Position numbers and translations under genes: made by a program | The notes under the pieces: model-generated | Database searches by the model: none | Told to the model about the DNA's origin: nothing | What the model saw: the letters and a program-made list of their open reading frames with translations, nothing else | Shown here: piece by piece, positions 10,516-22,414 of the stretch | Numbering within the stretch: the first letter of the stretch is position 1 | Layout: every line of letters starts with the position of its first letter | From: Carposina sasakii | Lineage: Eukaryota; Arthropoda; Insecta; Lepidoptera; Carposinidae | Direction of reading: 5' to 3' | NCBI GenBank assembly: GCA_014607495.2 | Contig: CP053159.1 | Location: forward strand, 9,679,501 to 9,743,500 | Length of the DNA: 64,000 bases

Positions 10516-10590
10516 ATAGGTAGGTACCTACTTAGCCTGGAGGGTAGATGGGGGTACCTACCTACCCTCCAAGCTAAGTAGGTAGGTGCC
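10516..10590. repeat. Hairpin of TAGGTACCTACC type
   Basis: GGTACCTACTTAGCCTGGAG and CTCCAAGCTAAGTAGGTAGG face each other across a short spacer. Probably a folded microsatellite. Confidence 0.5.
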
Positions 10591-11647
10591 TCTTGTTATT
10601 CCGGAACGAATTGGTGATGCCAACTTCATTTAATCGTCAATGCTTCAACCATTTGAAAAAAAGAAATTTAAATGTATGTTATGTAACTACAACCATTAAG
10701 CCCCATCAATTAACATTAGGTAGGCATATCATTTTCTTGCCTGTTGCATACAATTTTATATATCGCAAGCAATTAATAATGTACTTGCGGCATGGTCTAA
10801 ACTGGTGCAATATTTTTGACACACGCAAGTTAATAATTGCGTACTTATCAACAATTGAATTTAATTATTGCTCTTGAATTTACAAGAAAATGGCATCATG
10901 TGAATAATATCTCATTTGCGTCAAGAATTAAGGGAAAGTTAATTAACACTAAAACTATGGTTTCCTATGATAGCGGTTGTGCCATTTAGCGGCCGCAATA
11001 CAGCGGTGAATAACGCCATTGAAAAGTTTTCGAAGTAAACAACTTGAGGTATTCTTGGGTTTATTTTAGAACGGGAAAGTTACCGATAAAATTACTTAAA
11101 TGGGGAGCCCCATACGTCGAACTGAAACATTTTGTTTTTGTTTCATCAAACCTAGGTATTTCGTTTGAGATGTCGGTAAACTTATGTGGCCCAGGTTCGA
11201 TCAGTGAATAGGTCAAAGGGATCTACACGGATTTCGAAGCAATTAACCTACTACTTACCTCCCATCTCGAGAATACAATCCCGGGATCCCGATTTTCGGG
11301 ACCTACGTGGATATTGCGCAGGCAATTTGGTGATTGAGTCAGTTAGTCAGTCAAAGTGGTATTCTTCAGCAAATATTTGATAAATAGCTCTGGGCTTAAC
11401 TAAATAATTCTCAAGGGGAGAATAATTTGCGTGCAATGAAAAAAATAAAGAATAAACATTATTCTACAAAAAATGGTGTCTATCCATGGTATTTATAAAA
11501 GTTCCTTTGAACAATGGCGTTACTCGTATTGGCTGTGTTTATGTTTACCTATGTATGTATTATTACAAGCAATGTTGAAACGGACTCTACTATCTTACAT
11601 TCATCATCATACCTATGTACGATAACTTCTTAATTGTTTAGTACCCA
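10591..11647. other. No recognised gene
   Basis: Several short frames, none with a family signature, signal peptide or splice site pair. Nothing else seen. Confidence 0.5.
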
Positions 11648-11890
11648 TCCTACTAATATTATAAAAACGCATGTTTGTGAGGATGTATGATGTAAGGATG
11701 TTTGTTGCTATTTCACGCAAAAACTACTGAATGGATTTTGATGAAACTTCACAATATATTATAGCTAAGCTTCACTATCACAGTAACACATAGGCTACAA
11801 TTTATCCCGGGAAAATATTCTCATCCCGGATAATTTCGACATTTTGTTTTTTCTGCAGTCCACGCGGACGGAGTCGCGGGCGTCCACTGG
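11648..11890 (+). mobile_element. Short non-autonomous Helitron
   Basis: Starts TCCTACTAATATTATAAAAA, has GGAGTCGCGGGCGTCCACTGG at the 3' end (CTGG fits CTRR). The body differs from the 4848 copy in its 5' half, so it is a different subfamily. Confidence 0.6.
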
Positions 11891-12369
11891 CTATTATAAT
11901 ATATTATGCTAGCTTAGCTATTATAAATATAGTGACGACTCAAATTACACGATTATCTGTCGCGTTACGACGTAAAGGGAACGTACTCAAGGAGCGTCCC
12001 GTCGCGCCCCGGCCAAATGGCGGAATGTCTCATGCTCAGTGTGGTTGATTCCACCCCTGGGAGGATGTGTGCCGCTTTCACCCTGTACCTACGACGCATG
12101 GACTTACAACGGCTTTTATTTGTTACTTGCTGGTTGGCCCGATGGCCAGATATTTTTATGTATTTCCTATACACGACTGACCGTCCCGTCTTTCAGTCCA
12201 TATAGGTAGTAAAAATATCGGCAGTCGCAACGAATGCTTCATGTTTCAGAGTTCATATTTAGTTAGTACATTACAGTACCTACAGAGTGCAAGGTTTTCT
12301 CCTATATGTAGGTATAATTTTCTGAAGCGCTTGGGAAACGCGCAAAATCCTCTCTTGGCCGCCTCTAAA

Positions 12370-13001
12370 GCATACGAGTCATGCATTCTGACTAAATTAC
12401 CAGCCTATACAGGATGTTTTTTCTTTGCCACCCTTAACAAAGGGTACGTACTCTATACATCAAATAAAGTAAGTTTATGCCAAAAAAATACTAGGAAACG
12501 ATGTAAATTTTTTTGATTTTTTTAAAATTACTTGATCGGGCGAAATTTATAGTGTCCAGTGTTTATGCTAGTTTTTTTTAGAGACAGATATTAATTATTT
12601 CTCGTGAAAAAATCTTGCTACACGCGTCAATGTGCATTTATGCAGAAAAACGCAGTCTATTTACTCAACTTTGGACCTTAATATTTTGGAAACCAGACAC
12701 TTCCCATGTATGCTTCCATGGAGAAAAATGATCGTGATGATGAGGAGATTCCGTAGTTTTCGGGAACGTTGACGACCAAAAATCACCCTGTATATCTTGT
12801 GACCTTAATCACGGATATAGTAATACTAGGCATAGTTTTAGGTAACCTTATACTTAACTTGTGTGGTCAACTTTATACACACCGTTAGCCCATAGAGTAC
12901 ATTATACGTTAGTTAGCCGACAATATACTTAGTAGTAGAGCCTCTACTACTAGCATAACAAGATATAGGCTGGTAATTTAGTCAGAATGCATGACTGGTA
13001 C
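12370..13001. repeat. Inverted-repeat element split by a MITE
   Basis: GTCATGCATTCTGACTAAAT...CCAGCCTATA at 12380-12409 returns inverted at 12951-12995. The left arm is broken by the MITE at 12410-12790; its outer part TATCTTGT resumes after the MITE, and the intact right arm shows the uninterrupted order. A small palindrome AGTAGTAGAGCCTCTACTACT lies at 12930-12950. Confidence 0.6.
12410..12790 (-). mobile_element. CAGGRTG-family MITE, full length
   Basis: 381 bp, ends CAGGATG and CACCCTG next to TA on both sides, minus orientation relative to the copy at 42035. Internal landmarks TGCTTCCATGGAGAAAAATG and CTTTGGACC. No coding capacity. Confidence 0.75.
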
Positions 13002-13237
13002 GCTTCAGTTAATATCTGGCTACAGACAAAGTTACCGACCGAGTCGCTAGACGACAATGTAATTTAAAAGTCGCAAAGTTTCTATAAACATTAAACAATA
13101 GCATAGAGGAATAATCTTAGTGGTAAAACTTCATCGCAGCATCAAACGAACGTGCAAAATGAAAGGTTCCGTGACGTGAACGATTGGAACTAGCATTAGA
13201 CAGTTAATCGCGTGGCGAGTAGAGTTTGTATCACACC

Positions 13238-13445
13238 TTGCCTGCCCGGTGGGTATCGGGGGGTTTCCGGGAGAAGGGCTGCTGCGCCTCCCGTGCTGTG
13301 CTGACAACATAGTCCAAAAATCAGACAGCGGTCACCAACCCGCCTGCTCAGCGTGGTGGCTATGGGCAAAAACCCTAGGAGTAGCCTTGTGGCGGGCCCT
13401 GATGTGCCTACGTCCAGCAGTGGACTGCAATATAGGCTGAAGACG
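13238..13445 (+). repeat. Short retroposon tail, AGGCCTACGTCCAGCAG family
   Basis: Same family as 10025-10214, with a longer 5' part (TGCCTGCCCGGTGGGTATCG) and a weaker 3' GAT tail. Confidence 0.6.
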
Positions 13446-14754
13446 ATTAGACAGTTAGCAGTGCTTCTGCAACTAGGGCTTTTTAAAATGAACTATGTAT
13501 TTGGTAAAAGGTAATCTACCAAGAGCACAAAGTTTTCATATAAACAAAATACTTTCTTAGATCTCATCTTCATTCTCTACACTCCCTTGGGAACACGTCC
13601 ATATCCAGACGACCCTTACTTCGCCTATTAATTGTTTGGTTATCTGTCAATCAGTTAATAATGTAAGAGTTAGGCGACAAAAATAATATTAGGCTAGGCC
13701 AAGTCCCTATGTAATGTAACTATTGCCTAACCCATGATCTCTAAGGAAGGAGGTAGGCCGCGCTCTATGCTGCAGTCTACTCCAGTCAGTTCCAGATATA
13801 ATTTATTTCCGTGAACTTTTCTTGTACATAATAAACGATGTTGATCTTTCCACTTTTACCCTCTCAATATTTCAACTCGCCAATTGAGGTGTGTGTCCTT
13901 ATTAATTTATAAATTTTTAATATTGTGATGTGAACCGACGAACTAGTGACATCTAACTCCGGGTCGAAACTTCATGGTAGTGTTATGAGAAGGTACGAAT
14001 ATGTAGGTATGAGTTCTGTTAAAACAGTGGTTGTCAAGAGTAGGTACGATATTTATGCGGCCCGCGTCATAGCAAAATGGTCCGTTTCAGTATAACAAAA
14101 TAACAAAATCAGGAAAGGTAATAGAGGTATCCACGTAAAAAATACAGAATCGAAGCGAGGTTGCCAATAGCACCTTTGCCAAATATAGGTAGAAGTAGGT
14201 ACATGTATATTTATTAGTATTATTAGTTATTGTTATATATATAGGTATGTATAGTAGGTAATGTACTACTTCCCTACGTAGTAGTTTGGTAGTAGTAATA
14301 CGAGTAGCCCAAAACGGTATTGGCATTAGTATGAGTCTATTAAAATGCTATTTCATAGGGTATAGTGCGGCACAGATATACATAGGTGAATCGACAAAAA
14401 TAAAAACTACATAGCTAAACCACCATGTTTTCATTACCATGAAATAGAGGAACGTTAAATTAAATAACAAAAACACTTTGAAGGGAAACTGCAATGGGGT
14501 GCCTCAGCCACATCCCTCCGGCATTATTAGGGATGGAGATAGATGTACTATTTGGAATTCCTTAGGGACGGTAAGGGTGGTGGTGAAATGAAACCTGGCC
14601 ATGTGAAAAAGCTTTCGCTGCTTTTTACGCGCCGCTTGAGGCAATTTAGGCATACTGTTAGTCTTTATCGAGGGGGTTTCCGTTAAGGTTGTGATACACT
14701 GGAGCCGTGTGGTGTCGGCAGAGTAGAATAGTGAACTTCCCCCTCTCATTTCTG
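13446..14754. other. No recognised gene
   Basis: Frames up to about 80 codons on the minus strand near 14087-14749 show no recognisable domain and no splice support. Nothing further seen. Confidence 0.45.
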
Positions 14755-14940
14755 CCCATGGGTATCATCAGAGGCGATTTAGGACAGCAGCGCCTCCCGT
14801 GTTGACAATTACATGCGGTCACCAACCCGCCTGCCCAGCGCTGCGTGGTGATTCTGGGTAAGAAGCCCCCTATGGCAGTAGCCTTGTGGCGTGCTCTGGG
14901 GGAGGCCTACGTCCAGCAGTAGACTGCAATATGATGATGT
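14755..14940 (+). repeat. Short retroposon tail, AGGCCTACGTCCAGCAG family
   Basis: Third plus-strand copy: GCAGCGCCTCCCGTGTTGAC near the start, GGAGGCCTACGTCCAGCAGT before a GATGATG end. Confidence 0.6.
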
Positions 14941-15730
14941 GTAGGAGACTGAAAATTTATCAGTAATAAGATTAGAATTGTTCGATTATTAGTAATAATA
15001 ACAATATAATCCAGATTACTCTATACTCGTAATTTTAAGTCTCCGACCGAATTACCTAGTGCGTCCTATAAGTGGTTTCCAGGGATGAAGTGGGATTAAA
15101 ATTCAATTCTACTCCTGCTTGCAGGTTAAAATTAATATCAGATATCGTGCAATTTTATATTAATTTATTGTAAGTAGTGCAAAACAAAACGTGCATAGCT
15201 TAGCTTGCTATCGTAACTATTCGTGTATTCGTCTAACATATATGAACCTAATTAAGGAAGTTCTTAAAAAACATTGCAGTCGATTCTGACCGACAAACTT
15301 GAGGCTGAGACAGAAAAGAACAAGAACATAACTTTATTGTAGATGGTATTTATGTAAATCTAGTGCCCCAAGTGTGTGACCAGTGACCATAGCGTGTCAC
15401 TACCAAGAAACACATTTTCCCCATATGCAGACACTATGGTGTATCTTCACCTTAAGTCTTCCTGACGGGGGATAGGGTCCGATGGGATTTCGATTATTCC
15501 ATTGTATACGCTCAGCGGGAACATTATGATAGCATCATTGATTTCTCTACAAATAAGCGTTTGATATTTTGCTTTATTGATCACTTAAAGTAGGTACTGT
15601 TTATAGGTATTATAATGAAGGTGTCGTCTGTTATAATTTTATGGAGAGGACAGATTTTAGGGACATGAATATGGTATATTCACTTACCCAGGTATATTCA
15701 CTGTATACATATAGGTAGTAATTTATAATC

Positions 15731-15832
15731 CTTTATTGTACACAGAAAAAGAAACACAAGATAAAATATTTGAGAAGATAATGTACAAGGCGAGCTTATC
15801 TCTAACAGAGATTTCTTTCAGCCAACCAATTA
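15731..15832. repeat. Retroposon fragment (CTTTATTGTACA family)
   Basis: Shares CTTTATTGTACA, an A-rich middle, GCTTATCTCTAACAGAGAT and a TTTC(A/C)AGC end with 49126-49240. A common lepidopteran LINE or SINE tail in form; the parent element is not identified. Confidence 0.5.
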
Positions 15833-15923
15833 AAATTAAGTGATTAACAAAGAAGAGGAAATCACACGTGCACAAACAAATTAGATTAAAAGTAGGTACT
15901 TTAAAAAAATCGTCAAGCATCTA

Positions 15924-16343
15924 CAGGGTGTAAAAAGACAACAATGTTTTTTAAATACCTCGTATTCTTTGTAAGATTACGATCATTTTCTTGTATGGAA
16001 CCAACCCTGCGAAACAACAAAAAAAATATGATGAAAAATACTGTCATTTTATTACAAGCAATGTATTCGTTTGATGCGCGAAGTACAAAATATTACCTAC
16101 AAAACTAACATTATAACATAATGATAACATAGTATAAAATTATGACAAGATATATTTGAAAAAAATATTTGTTAACCGATTTCAGATGAATTTATGTAAA
16201 AAAATTATAATAATAATCTACTTTTGGACCTCAATATCTTAGAAACCCGTGGTTTCCCAGGGGTGCTTCCATAGAAAAAAATTATCGTGATGTTACAAAG
16301 AATACGAGGTATTAAAAGAACAAAGTTGTCTTTATACACCCAG
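15924..16343. mobile_element. MITE with about 55-bp inverted repeats, TA target
   Basis: Ends CAGGGTGTAAAAAGACAAC and GTTGTCTTTATACACCCAG, each next to TA; arms continue through TACCTCGTATTCTTTGTAA. Second copy at 42522-42906. TA duplication suggests a Tc1/mariner-type source. Its inner part is related to the CAGGRTG family. Confidence 0.7.
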
Positions 16344-16419
16344 TATAATGAAAAAACCAGAGCCGATAGCCGCCCACAACGATAACGTCACGATATAGTG
16401 GGAATGCGCCCTTAGGGAC

Positions 16420-16950
16420 CCCCACACTGGCGTCTTTTGAACATCGGCGTCGGGCGGGCGCCCGCGCGGCTTTGACGTTGCGTTTATGCGACGCCAGTGC
16501 TGAGGGGAAATGCAGTCATCGCTAGAACATGAGTGCTTTTTATACATAAAATTTATAGTTTTTTTTAGAGATTTGGCTAGTGTATAGCTATCGGGATGAA
16601 AAATAACGTTGCCAATATGTAATTTAGAAAAAAAGAGATGGTAAAATTCGTCATTCGAGTAATTGACCCGGTGGCTCAGTGGTTAGAGCACTGACACGCG
16701 GAATGCAGAGGTCGTGGGTTCGATTCCCACCCGGGTGAGGAATTTTTTCCATTTCTTTATTAATAATTTTATAATAAAATTTATATAAAATCGTCCTCAG
16801 AGGATCCTCCCACCTGAGCGACTAAAACGACGCGACACGTTCGCGCTGCGCAATTACGGTGTTCGGCAGCCTCATCGACCGCCTGCCCCCTGCCTGCCCG
16901 ATGCCGACGTTCAAAAGACGCTCAAAAGACGCCAGTGTGACGTCTTTTAG
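16420..16950. repeat. Inverted repeat flanking a tRNA-like sequence
   Basis: CACACTGGCGTCTTTTGAAC...GGCGTCGGGC near 16422-16456 faces GCCTGCCCGATGCCGACGTT...CGCCAGTGTGA near 16890-16940. The GC-rich arms differ from the AT-rich spacer, which carries the tRNA-like unit at 16665-16738. Confidence 0.5.
16665..16738 (+). repeat. tRNA-like sequence, not a functional tRNA
   Basis: Has a perfect D-arm (GCTCAGTGGTTAGAGC), a perfect T-arm (GTGGGTTCGATTCCCAC), a 6-of-7 acceptor stem and a following GAATTTTTT terminator. The anticodon stem does not pair beyond three bases and the loop is too long, so it is read as a tRNA-derived repeat. Related units: 48568-48645 (-) and 3398-3452 (-). Confidence 0.55.
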
Positions 16951-17009
16951 TGTAATAGGCGGATAGAAAATGCAAAGAGGAGGTGTCTATCAAAAAATAT
17001 GTTTCATTA

Positions 17010-17275
17010 TCATCATCTTCCTGCCCTTATTCCATTATTTATGGGGTCGGCACAGTGTGGTTTCTTTCGAATCTCACATTACTAAAGATTTGGCATTTGT
17101 TTTACGGCCGGCTGCCTGCCTAACGTCAACCCTGTAGTCGGGTGTAGCTAAGTGACAATTTTAGGAAATCCGTACATGAAATAAATTCAGTGGTACAGGC
17201 CCGTGACTGGCGTCGAACCCACCACGCCTTCCGACTGAAAGGCGCACGTCTTTACCACTAGGCTCTCAGAGCTTT
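17010..17275 (-). repeat. tRNA-headed SINE
   Basis: Minus strand: head AGCCTAGTGGTAAAGACGTG with a B-box-like GGTGGGTTCGACGCC, then GAATTTATTTCATGTACGG and a tail ending near GTGCCGACCCC. The same family is at 24828-25160 (+). Confidence 0.7.
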
Positions 17276-17907
17276 ATCAAAAAATATGTTTGTACCTGGA
17301 AAATAGTGTAGCCGTTGCGAAGCTGGTAGGGAAAGAGAACGCAGTTTGCCGAAAATGTAGGAAAACACAGGTTGAGCACCGTACCTGCGCCTACAGCCTA
17401 CGGGCTACATTTGGGTGGTCGCGACATTGTTATTATTATCACAACTCCCATTGGAACTGATTAGTATATACAATTTACAATATACTTAATACAAACTGTG
17501 CCTAAAATAGCTCATTAATTATCCAGAAATAACATATTTTCCCGGAAAAGCTTGTCTACTTCCTTTGTTAGATGTTTTAATGTAGGTGGGTGGGTAAACC
17601 GGGTAAACCTAATCTCATCAACAACCCACCTTTTTTAATATTAGGTTATTTGCATGTAATAATTTATTTATTTTCAATATTAGCAGTCTGTACATATACC
17701 TACTATTATTAAGTGCCTATTTTTCCAACGGTCAGATAGCCTCTCTGAAGAAAAAAGTTGATCTTGACTATATCTTGATCTTGTTTTAGTTAGAGAAAGT
17801 GACTGTGTAACTATACTCACTATATTGTCTTATGTTTGTGTGTACAATAAAGAATACAAGAGAAAGACAGCATCAAATTCATCTTTCTGATAGGCTGTCT
17901 GCCCAAG
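17276..17907. other. No recognised gene
   Basis: Low-complexity AT-rich DNA, nothing supported. Confidence 0.5.
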
Positions 17908-18054
17908 TAGCATGACCTGCGAAACACGATATGATAAACCGATTTATCGACATTTAGCCTGTCAAAATACGATAAATATAGCCGCCATGTTGAATTTTGT
18001 ATAGAGACGATACGATATCGTACGATATGATATCCACGACGCGTGGTCATGCTA
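17908..18054. mobile_element. TAGCATGACC-ended MITE, uninterrupted copy
   Basis: 147 bp bounded by TAGCATGACCTGCGAAAC and GGTCATGCTA. It is the empty-site form of 41941-42470, which has the same sequence split by a TA-inserting MITE after GTTGAATTTT. Confidence 0.7.
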
Positions 18055-18405
18055 GGGGAGCAGGTGACCATTGGAAAAATCGCGGCCCATACTCTGACAT
18101 TCCTTCGCCGATTAGATTATTCCTTTGGCTTCGATGTTCGTTGTCGCAAGCCGCAATACTCCCAGCAATAGAGTTTGGAATGTATCACGTGATTTGTCGA
18201 TCACGCCAAAACGAAAGCTTCCAATTTAGAGCAAACACAAGTAAAAAGTTTCTTTGTCTAAGGCCCTTCTTTTGTGAGAGCTAATTCACATTTAATATTA
18301 GAACGATAGATTATTATTTTTTTTTAAAACAACACAATTTCCGGTAAAATATATTTTGAAGTTTATATAAATCGCTATGTACTTAGGTGTAAAGTTATTA
18401 AATGA

Positions 18406-18811
18406 CTAGTGGCCCGCCCTCGCTTCGCTTCGGTACATATCAGTGCATTAGCTACAGTTTCATATGTAGGTACAGCGGTTTACGTAAAAATTATGAATTC
18501 CCGTTTGTCCCCTTCCCGTGGGAATTTCGGCAAATCCGTTTTTAGTCCTCCCTCGCTGTCCCCAATGAACATATATGCCCGATTTCAGCTTCATATGTAT
18601 AGCGGTTTTCGTAAAAAATATAGAATTCCCGTTGGTCGCCTTCCCGTGGGAATATCGGGAAATTCTTATAGCCTATGTTCATCCAAGTCCAAAAAGGATT
18701 CTAACGGTGAAAGAATTTTTGAAATCGGTCCAGTAGTTTCGGAGCCTATTCGCTGCAAATAAACAAACAAACAAACAATCAAAGTTAACCTCTTTGTAAT
18801 ATTAGTATAGA
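18406..18811 (-). mobile_element. Non-autonomous Helitron with two internal repeats
   Basis: Minus orientation: 5' end TCTATACTAATATTA at 18811, 3' end CTAG at 18406. Contains two copies of TTCCCGTGGGAAT, the motif repeated six times in 38539-39512. The 117-codon frame across it is not a gene. Confidence 0.7.
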
Positions 18812-18915
18812 TATAGATTGTATAAGTTAGGTATTGAATAAAATATTGTATTTATTCTGAACAATAATAAATATGAACAGCCTTCCATTCGTTGCAATGT
18901 AGAGCTTACTGAGGG

Positions 18916-19060
18916 TGCTTGAGTCCGTTTCATTGAATAATTCCTATGCCTGATTTAAGAACGAACATTTTCTTGTATGCAATGACACAGATATGGTAGT
19001 CATACACATAGTAACTAGCGCCATCATCCAAAGGAACTATACGGTGAAACGCACTCAACT
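18916..19060. repeat. Interspersed repeat (GTCCGTTTCAT family)
   Basis: Shares GTCCGTTTCAT, TTGTATGCA and AGGAACTAT(A/C)(C/T)GGTGAAACG with 47652-47780 and partly with 6893-6965. Confidence 0.5.
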
Positions 19061-19182
19061 CGTAGTAGACCGCCGTAGCCATCTTGAGGCTTCATCAAAC
19101 AGAGAGTATGTGGACGTATGTATAAACCGACAGTGCGTTTCACCAAATATTTCTTTTGAATCACAGAATGTATGTATGTATA

Positions 19183-19640
19183 CAGGATGCAGGGTGTTTG
19201 TGACAGCCAGGCAAATATTGATACCATGACTTCAGACCATGATTTTGAGGCGGAAAACACAAAAAAAATTCGCAGGAAAATTAAAAAAAAATCCGATTTT
19301 TTTTTCATATTTTCAGGAAAAAATTGTTTACTTCTTTTAATTAGACCTTAGATAATGTCTTCAAAATAAAATTTTAAACAAAAGATAATTTAAAAAAAAG
19401 TTTCCATAAAAAGTTCAAAAACCTGATCAACTTTAATGGAGAGTCACAAGTGATCCAAAAAAACAGAAATGTGTCACACAATAACCGATAAGCCCATTTA
19501 ATTAGTCACAGGATCGTCCGATACCATTAGCGCTGATAATTATCAGTAATTTGATTATAATCAAATCAAAAGTACTTTTTCTGCGAGTAAAAACACTGCC
19601 GTATAACTCAACAGAATGGTATTCGTTCAGCCACACCCTG
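19183..19640. mobile_element. CAGGGTGT-ended element
   Basis: Starts CAGGATGCAGGGTGTTTGTG next to TA and ends CCACACCCTG. Internal landmarks GACAGCCAGGCAAATA and GATCAACTTTAAT recur in inverted context at 37166-37440. Non-coding. Confidence 0.5.
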
Positions 19641-20545
19641 TGTATGAATGTACTTCGCTTTGAATAATGATGTGCTAGTTGCTTTATTTGTGACTAGGCT
19701 ATTATTATCTATGTAGCTGCATACAAAAAAAATTAGCTCCCAATAATGCACGGAAGTAAGCTTAAAAAAAAACATTGTAAAGAAAGTTGTAACTGTAAAG
19801 CTGTGTTTAGTTTAAACCATGTTTTAATACTTCTGTAATAACATGGTTTGCATCGCAATTTGATCACAAGATATTGTGCGCTTTCCCCGCGGGTTTGCCT
19901 AACAAAACTAATTATATTTGCCAGGACGAATGACACTTAAAACTTTTCAATTTATAGAGACCATTACTTGCACTAAATACAATATTCAAAGGGAGTCCAA
20001 TATGACATCTGATGTGTTATTTCGGAGGGTGCTCAGTGAAAATTGCAAGCTGTGGAGTGCCATTGCATAAATTTGGTTAATCTGTCTCAAAGGTGAAGAG
20101 TCGCGCCACGCTTTGAAATATTGTTTCTCCCATACATAACTTATAATCGTTTCAGTTTTCACGAACAGATGTGCCTGCCCTTTCTCTTGCTGGAAAATGG
20201 AGAGTGTGCAATATATCATGTCCGACTAAGGTTTAGGTACTTTTTTTATTATTTACTTTACGTTCATACGCAGAGCTGTATTTGCAGCAACGAAAATGGA
20301 ATAGGTAGAGTGAGTGAGAGTAATGGAGAGAGCACGGAGGCACATGATGATGGACATTTTGTACTAACATTTCATCACAGTACATACCTACTTAGAGCCA
20401 AATCTGTTCTTTGTTTTCACACCGAAAAATATCAGGATCCGCCCTTGATCTACTATGAAATCGTCTAAAGATGAAGCGCCTTTGAAAGTTGAAGTAGGCA
20501 AAGCAGGTAGATAGTCAAGGAAGTAGGACCATTCTTATTCCTCTA
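19641..20545. other. No recognised gene
   Basis: Frames up to 115 codons (for example 20121-20468) lack any recognisable domain or splice signals. Left unassigned. Confidence 0.45.
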
Positions 20546-20873
20546 CTAGTGGACCCCCGCGACTCCGTCCGCATGGACTCTAGAAAAAAACAAAATGTCA
20601 AAATTATTCGGGATAAAACTATTTTCCCGGGATAAAAAGTAGCCTATATGTTAAGTGGGACCTGTCACAAAATATTCCTGAAAACTGCATTGAAATCGAT
20701 TCAGCCGTGTCTTAGATTAGCGTGCACAAACGTTTGCACAGACAAATATACAAAAAATAAAAAAATCATCATTTTGGTTCCTATTGCGTTGATAAAGGTC
20801 TCCTATAATATTTTTTCTCATATATCTTCCATGTACAGACAGAGCGATCCGTAACTTTTTTATTATGTATATA
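20546..20873 (-). mobile_element. Helitron whose 5' end is cut by a MITE
   Basis: 3' end CTAGTGGACCC at 20546; body as in the 4848 copy; the 5' end reaches ATTATGTATA at 20873, where the MITE at 20874 begins. Confidence 0.6.
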
Positions 20874-21259
20874 CAGGGTGTTTTTTCGTTACTATCCTTA
20901 ACGAAGGGTACGTACTCTATACATCAAATAAAGTAAGTTTACACCAAAAAGAATGCTGGAAAACGATGTAAAATTTATGGATTTTTTTTAAAATTACTTG
21001 ATCGGGCGAAATGTATAGCGTCCAGTGTTTATGCAAGTTTTTTAATAGACAGATATGAATTATTTCTTGTGAAAAAATCTTGCTACGCGCGTCTATGAGC
21101 ATTTATGCAGAAAAACGCAGTCTATTTAGGTACTCAACTTTGGACCCTAATATCTTGGGAACCAGACACTTCCCAGGTATGCTTCCATGGAGAAAAATGA
21201 TCGTGATGATGAGGAGATTCCGTTTTTTTCGGAAACGTTGACGACCAAAAATCACCCTG
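20874..21259 (-). mobile_element. CAGGRTG-family MITE, full length
   Basis: 386 bp, CAGGGTG at the left and CACCCTG at the right, TA on both sides. It lies in the terminal TA run of the neighbouring Helitron. Confidence 0.75.
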
Positions 21260-21315
21260 TATGTACATAATATAGAAGATGATAGGACTCATTCCTATAC
21301 ATACGAGTACATACA

Positions 21316-21475
21316 CACGGCTGTGTTACTGAAATGAGGTAGCCAGAAATGCAGGATCATACAAAATTAACGTTTCAACGCAGGGACAAATGTAAATAAT
21401 CAGTGAGAATGCCCAAGTTTTGAGTCGACTCTTCTTACAACAAACTGCAATTGCCTAAAAATATCAGACAAAATT
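21316..21475 (+). repeat. SINE-like repeat (ACGGCTGTGTT family)
   Basis: Shares ACGGCTGTGTT, GGTAGCCAGAA, TGCAGGATCAT, AATCAGTGA and GAGTCGACTCTT with 36770-36960 and 43672-44500, and in reverse with 25225-25415. Confidence 0.6.
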
Positions 21476-22332
21476 GTAACACAGCGGTATTGTTATGCAA
21501 TATAATCAAAAGCACCCCTCACCAATTTACCGATCCTCCCCGAGGCAGCACCCTACCGCAAAAGGGCACAAAGATAACTATTATGCTTTTATTACACTTC
21601 AACCCGCCAAAAGGGATACTTATAATTTAATTAGAGCCCCGAAACGCCATCAAATATAACTTATGGCTGCTTAGTGCACTGCTAAATTAGGGGCCATGTT
21701 TTGTTGGTCCAGACGATTGGTTATTATTTAATGCCTGCTAGGTATTTTTATTCTACTTTTAACAAAAATACAGGCATTAAGTAAAGTTAACTTTTTTACC
21801 CGATTGAAAGAAGGGTTATGTTATGGCAGACACAATACATTGATCTGTGACGGACGATCGACTACGAAGATACTTGTGACCACTTGTGACAGATAGAAGA
21901 ACTGCGGAGTTTTAGTAATAGTTAGTACATTTTAGTACGGAACTCTAATTATAAGTAAAAAAACTTCGATAGGCCTACGTAAAGCCTACGTATCTAGAAA
22001 TAGCAATAAAGGTGTTAGGTACCTATATTAGTCGAAAATGAAACGTCGCTTTGCCAATTGCAGGTTGCCAGTGGCAGGAGTTATCTAAAGGTTAAAGATT
22101 GAAAAGTGGAGATTATCTGTATGAAATTGCAAAAGCAGTGTCTGAAAAAGTGTTAAGGATTATTTGTATACAGGTGTGAGTGACATCCTTCAGACCATGA
22201 TTCTATGTCTATCTGTATGATTCAGTAATCTAAATAAGTATAATTAAAAAACAATCCAATATAAAATAAACTAATGGTTGGTAAACGTGTAGGTACCTTA
22301 GAAAGCCGGAAGGAAGGAACGATTGCTGGCGC

Positions 22333-22414
22333 TATCACCTACTAGACTCCCAGCGCCATCTACCAGAGCATCTATCACCTACTAGACTCCCAGCGCCATC
22401 TACCAGCGCATCTA
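22333..22414. repeat. Two tandem copies of a 41-bp unit
   Basis: CTATCACCTACTAGACTCCC...CCAGCGCCATCTACCAG repeats with one base changed, about 470 bases upstream of the formin start codon. No function visible. Confidence 0.8.

Noticed and set aside
12017..12516. Plus-strand frames of 62 and 91 codons
   Set aside because: The second runs into a MITE; the first has no splice sites, family signature or start context.
16665..16738. Functional tRNA gene
   Set aside because: Anticodon arm does not form a five-pair stem with a seven-base loop; related decayed copies exist at 3398 and 48568.
18409..18762. 117-codon plus-strand frame, and similar 123-codon frame at 38540-38911
   Set aside because: Both lie in the same Helitron subfamily; open because of the repeated GTGGGAAT units, not because of coding.
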